Shown here one piece after another: positions 62,720 to 64,000 of a DNA stretch of 64,000 nt (positions are counted from its first letter, which is position 1; each line of letters starts with the position of its first letter). The position numbers and the translations under genes were made by a program. The stretch is from an uncultured Spirochaetota bacterium. GTDB taxonomy: Bacteria > Spirochaetota > Spirochaetia > Treponematales > Rectinemataceae. Location of the stretch: positions 20,632 through 84,631 of the forward strand of contig CAIJMU010000057.1 in the NCBI GenBank assembly GCA_903821875.1, given 5' to 3'. The notes under the pieces were generated by a model. The model searched no databases. It worked only from the letters and a program-made list of their open reading frames with translations, and was not told the DNA's origin.

Positions 62720-64000
62720 ATGAAGAAACACGCTGCGCTATTGTTGCTTGCGTCGATGTTCCTGGGACCACTCGCCTGGGGACAAGCAGATCAGCCCACT
62801 CAGACATTCAAAGCGGGCTTGAACCTCGGTACAGAAGTGCTGTTGACCGGAGCGGGCAACACGCCCGAGTCGTGGACTATCATGGGCTTCCAGCCCGACC
62901 TCGCCTTCGGAAAATTCGGCGTCGGTGTCAATCTCACCTTCCATTTCCAGATCTATCCCGATCCCGTGCGCTACAACAACGAGCCCTTCGTCCTGTGGAC
63001 GGGAGACTGGGCGCCGACGAATGCGAGCCCGACCTTCAGCGACTGGCTCGCCCTTTATATTCCCAAGCTGATGTACGTCCGTTATGGGCTGAAGGGAACA
63101 GATCCCCTCTTTGTGAAGGTCGGCTCGATCCCCGATTTTACCCTCGGCAACGGCTTTGTCATGGGCAATTTTTCCAACATGAGCAATTTTCCCCAGACAA
63201 GGATTTCCGGCGTGGATTTCGGCCTCGACGGCACGATGTTCGACTTCCCCTACCTGGGCATGGAGCTCGTCGTCGATAACCTCGCCCGCTTCGACGTCGT
63301 CGGCCTCCATCTTCTCGGAAGGCCCCTGGTCTTCATGGAGAATCCCATCCTGAAAGGCCTGTCGGTCGGCACAAGCGTGGTCACCGACCTCAACCCTGGC
63401 CTCTATGGAACGACCCAACCCGCTTCAGTCACCGTAATAGGTGTCGATGCCCTCATGCCCCTGTTTTCCTCACCCGTCGCTTCCTTGGCAGGCTTTCTTG
63501 AAGGCAGCATCGAACCCAAGAGCCGCACGGGCTTCATGATCGGTGCGGGGGGCACGCTCCTTGGCATATTCAACTACGGAACCCAGCTCCGCATCCTCAG
63601 CCCGGGATTCATACCCACCTACTTCGATGCCAACTATGACCTCAACCGCGAAAAGAAAGCCACTATCGTAAGTACTGCAGCCCTTGCCACCGAGAAAGCC
63701 GTTCTAGGCTGGCTTGCATCCATCGGCACAAACCTTCTCGGCGACAAGCTCGTAGCCAACGTTTCGCTCGACGGTCCCTTCAGCGGTGAAGCTGCGGTCG
63801 CAACTCCACTGGCCCAGGCAGCCTGGCCCCACCTTCGAGGCGTTGCCCGCCTCGCCGATGGCCTGCTTCCAGGCGTCTTCGCTGACGCCACCTATGAAAA
63901 ATACTACATTGGCAAGGTAAAGGGTTTTTTTCCTGACCTGATAGACCCGACCGATGCCATCGCAGGGATGAACATCAACTACACGACGGGCGGAACGGTC
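62720..64000 (+). CDS. Outer-membrane beta-barrel-like protein, 3' partial
   Basis: An open frame of 427 codons that runs off the right edge. ATG at 62720 follows a strong AAGGAGGAG box. A signal peptide is clear (MKKHAALLLLASMFLGPLAWG, cleaved after AWGQA). The mature part alternates polar and hydrophobic residues, with glycine-rich strand-like segments (IMGFQPDLAFGKFGVGVNLT, LGNGFVMGNFSNMSNF, SGVDFGLDGTMFDFPYLGM), in the style of spirochaete surface beta-barrel proteins. Function unknown. The 112 bp upstream hold a TATACT at 62662 but no clear -35. Confidence 0.8.
   Translation, partial: MKKHAALLLLASMFLGPLAWGQADQPTQTFKAGLNLGTEVLLTGAGNTPESWTIMGFQPDLAFGKFGVGVNLTFHFQIYPDPVRYNNEPFVLWTGDWAPTNASPTFSDWLALYIPKLMYVRYGLKGTDPLFVKVGSIPDFTLGNGFVMGNFSNMSNFPQTRISGVDFGLDGTMFDFPYLGMELVVDNLARFDVVGLHLLGRPLVFMENPILKGLSVGTSVVTDLNPGLYGTTQPASVTVIGVDALMPLFSSPVASLAGFLEGSIEPKSRTGFMIGAGGTLLGIFNYGTQLRILSPGFIPTYFDANYDLNREKKATIVSTAALATEKAVLGWLASIGTNLLGDKLVANVSLDGPFSGEAAVATPLAQAAWPHLRGVARLADGLLPGVFADATYEKYYIGKVKGFFPDLIDPTDAIAGMNINYTTGGTV

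Noticed and set aside
1..64000. tRNA, rRNA and CRISPR arrays
   Set aside because: No cloverleaf-like segments, conserved rRNA blocks or regularly spaced repeat-spacer units were recognised on either strand by eye.

Overview
The window is a GC-rich, densely coded bacterial chromosome segment. I infer a strictly anaerobic or microaerophilic spirochaete-like heterotroph. The basis is indirect: a Rex redox repressor, a ferredoxin-type oxidoreductase, a formate-dehydrogenase-like molybdoenzyme with cysteine, several molybdenum hydroxylases, a chemoreceptor with a haemerythrin tail, and a signal-peptide beta-barrel-like protein at the right edge of a style common in spirochaetes. No rRNA, tRNA or CRISPR was found.

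Layout. 1-5.8 kb: a large hybrid histidine kinase (5' end outside the window), then a kinase with a periplasmic binding-protein-like sensor and its single-domain response regulator. 5.9-6.7 kb: a decayed two-component pair (HAMP kinase and sigma-54 activator remnants). 6.7-13.2 kb, minus strand: a membrane protein of unknown role, and a sugar ABC operon (binding protein, two permeases, LacI regulator, M28 peptidase) with a promoter flanked by two operator-like palindromes. 13.3-20.2 kb, minus: an HD-GYP phosphodiesterase and a four-gene ABC exporter operon. 20.3-25.2 kb, plus: a TRAP-type binding protein overlapping a HisKA_2 kinase, then the haemerythrin chemoreceptor. 25.2-32.6 kb: mixed metabolism (LarA-like, dicluster ferredoxin protein, TatD, TcdA, aminotransferase, amidohydrolase, a possible nuclease). 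32.7-36.1 kb: formate-dehydrogenase-like protein with MobA. 36.1-38.1 kb: a REP-associated tyrosine transposase (RAYT) and an MFS transporter of visibly lower GC. 38.1-58.2 kb: a 20-kb plus-strand operon of twelve genes for anaerobic purine/urate breakdown. 58.3-64 kb: lipoprotein, dNTPase, Rex, RlmK-like methyltransferase, and the start of an outer-membrane-like protein.

The purine operon encodes two molybdenum hydroxylase systems (xdhA-xdhB; ygfM-xdhD), a cyclic-amide hydrolase, YgfK, SsnA, YgeY, an 8-oxoguanine-deaminase-like enzyme and YgeW, resembling the urate cluster of gut anaerobes and E. coli. It has no recognisable ygeX; two other fold-type II PLP enzymes sit where ygeX would be expected.

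The most unusual feature crosses gene boundaries. A 12-mer, GGGGACAGACAC (reverse GTGTCTGTCCCC), occurs 17 times exactly by my reading plus several one-mismatch copies, as singles, inverted pairs and in-phase tandem arrays, often inside genes where it adds GTDT, GQT or VSVP peptides. It has no stop codon in any of six frames. A RAYT gene lies in the window with a near copy just upstream, so a REP/REPIN-like family spreading through coding sequence is the best explanation. The interval from about 39.3 to 60.8 kb, nearly the whole purine operon, has no exact copy.
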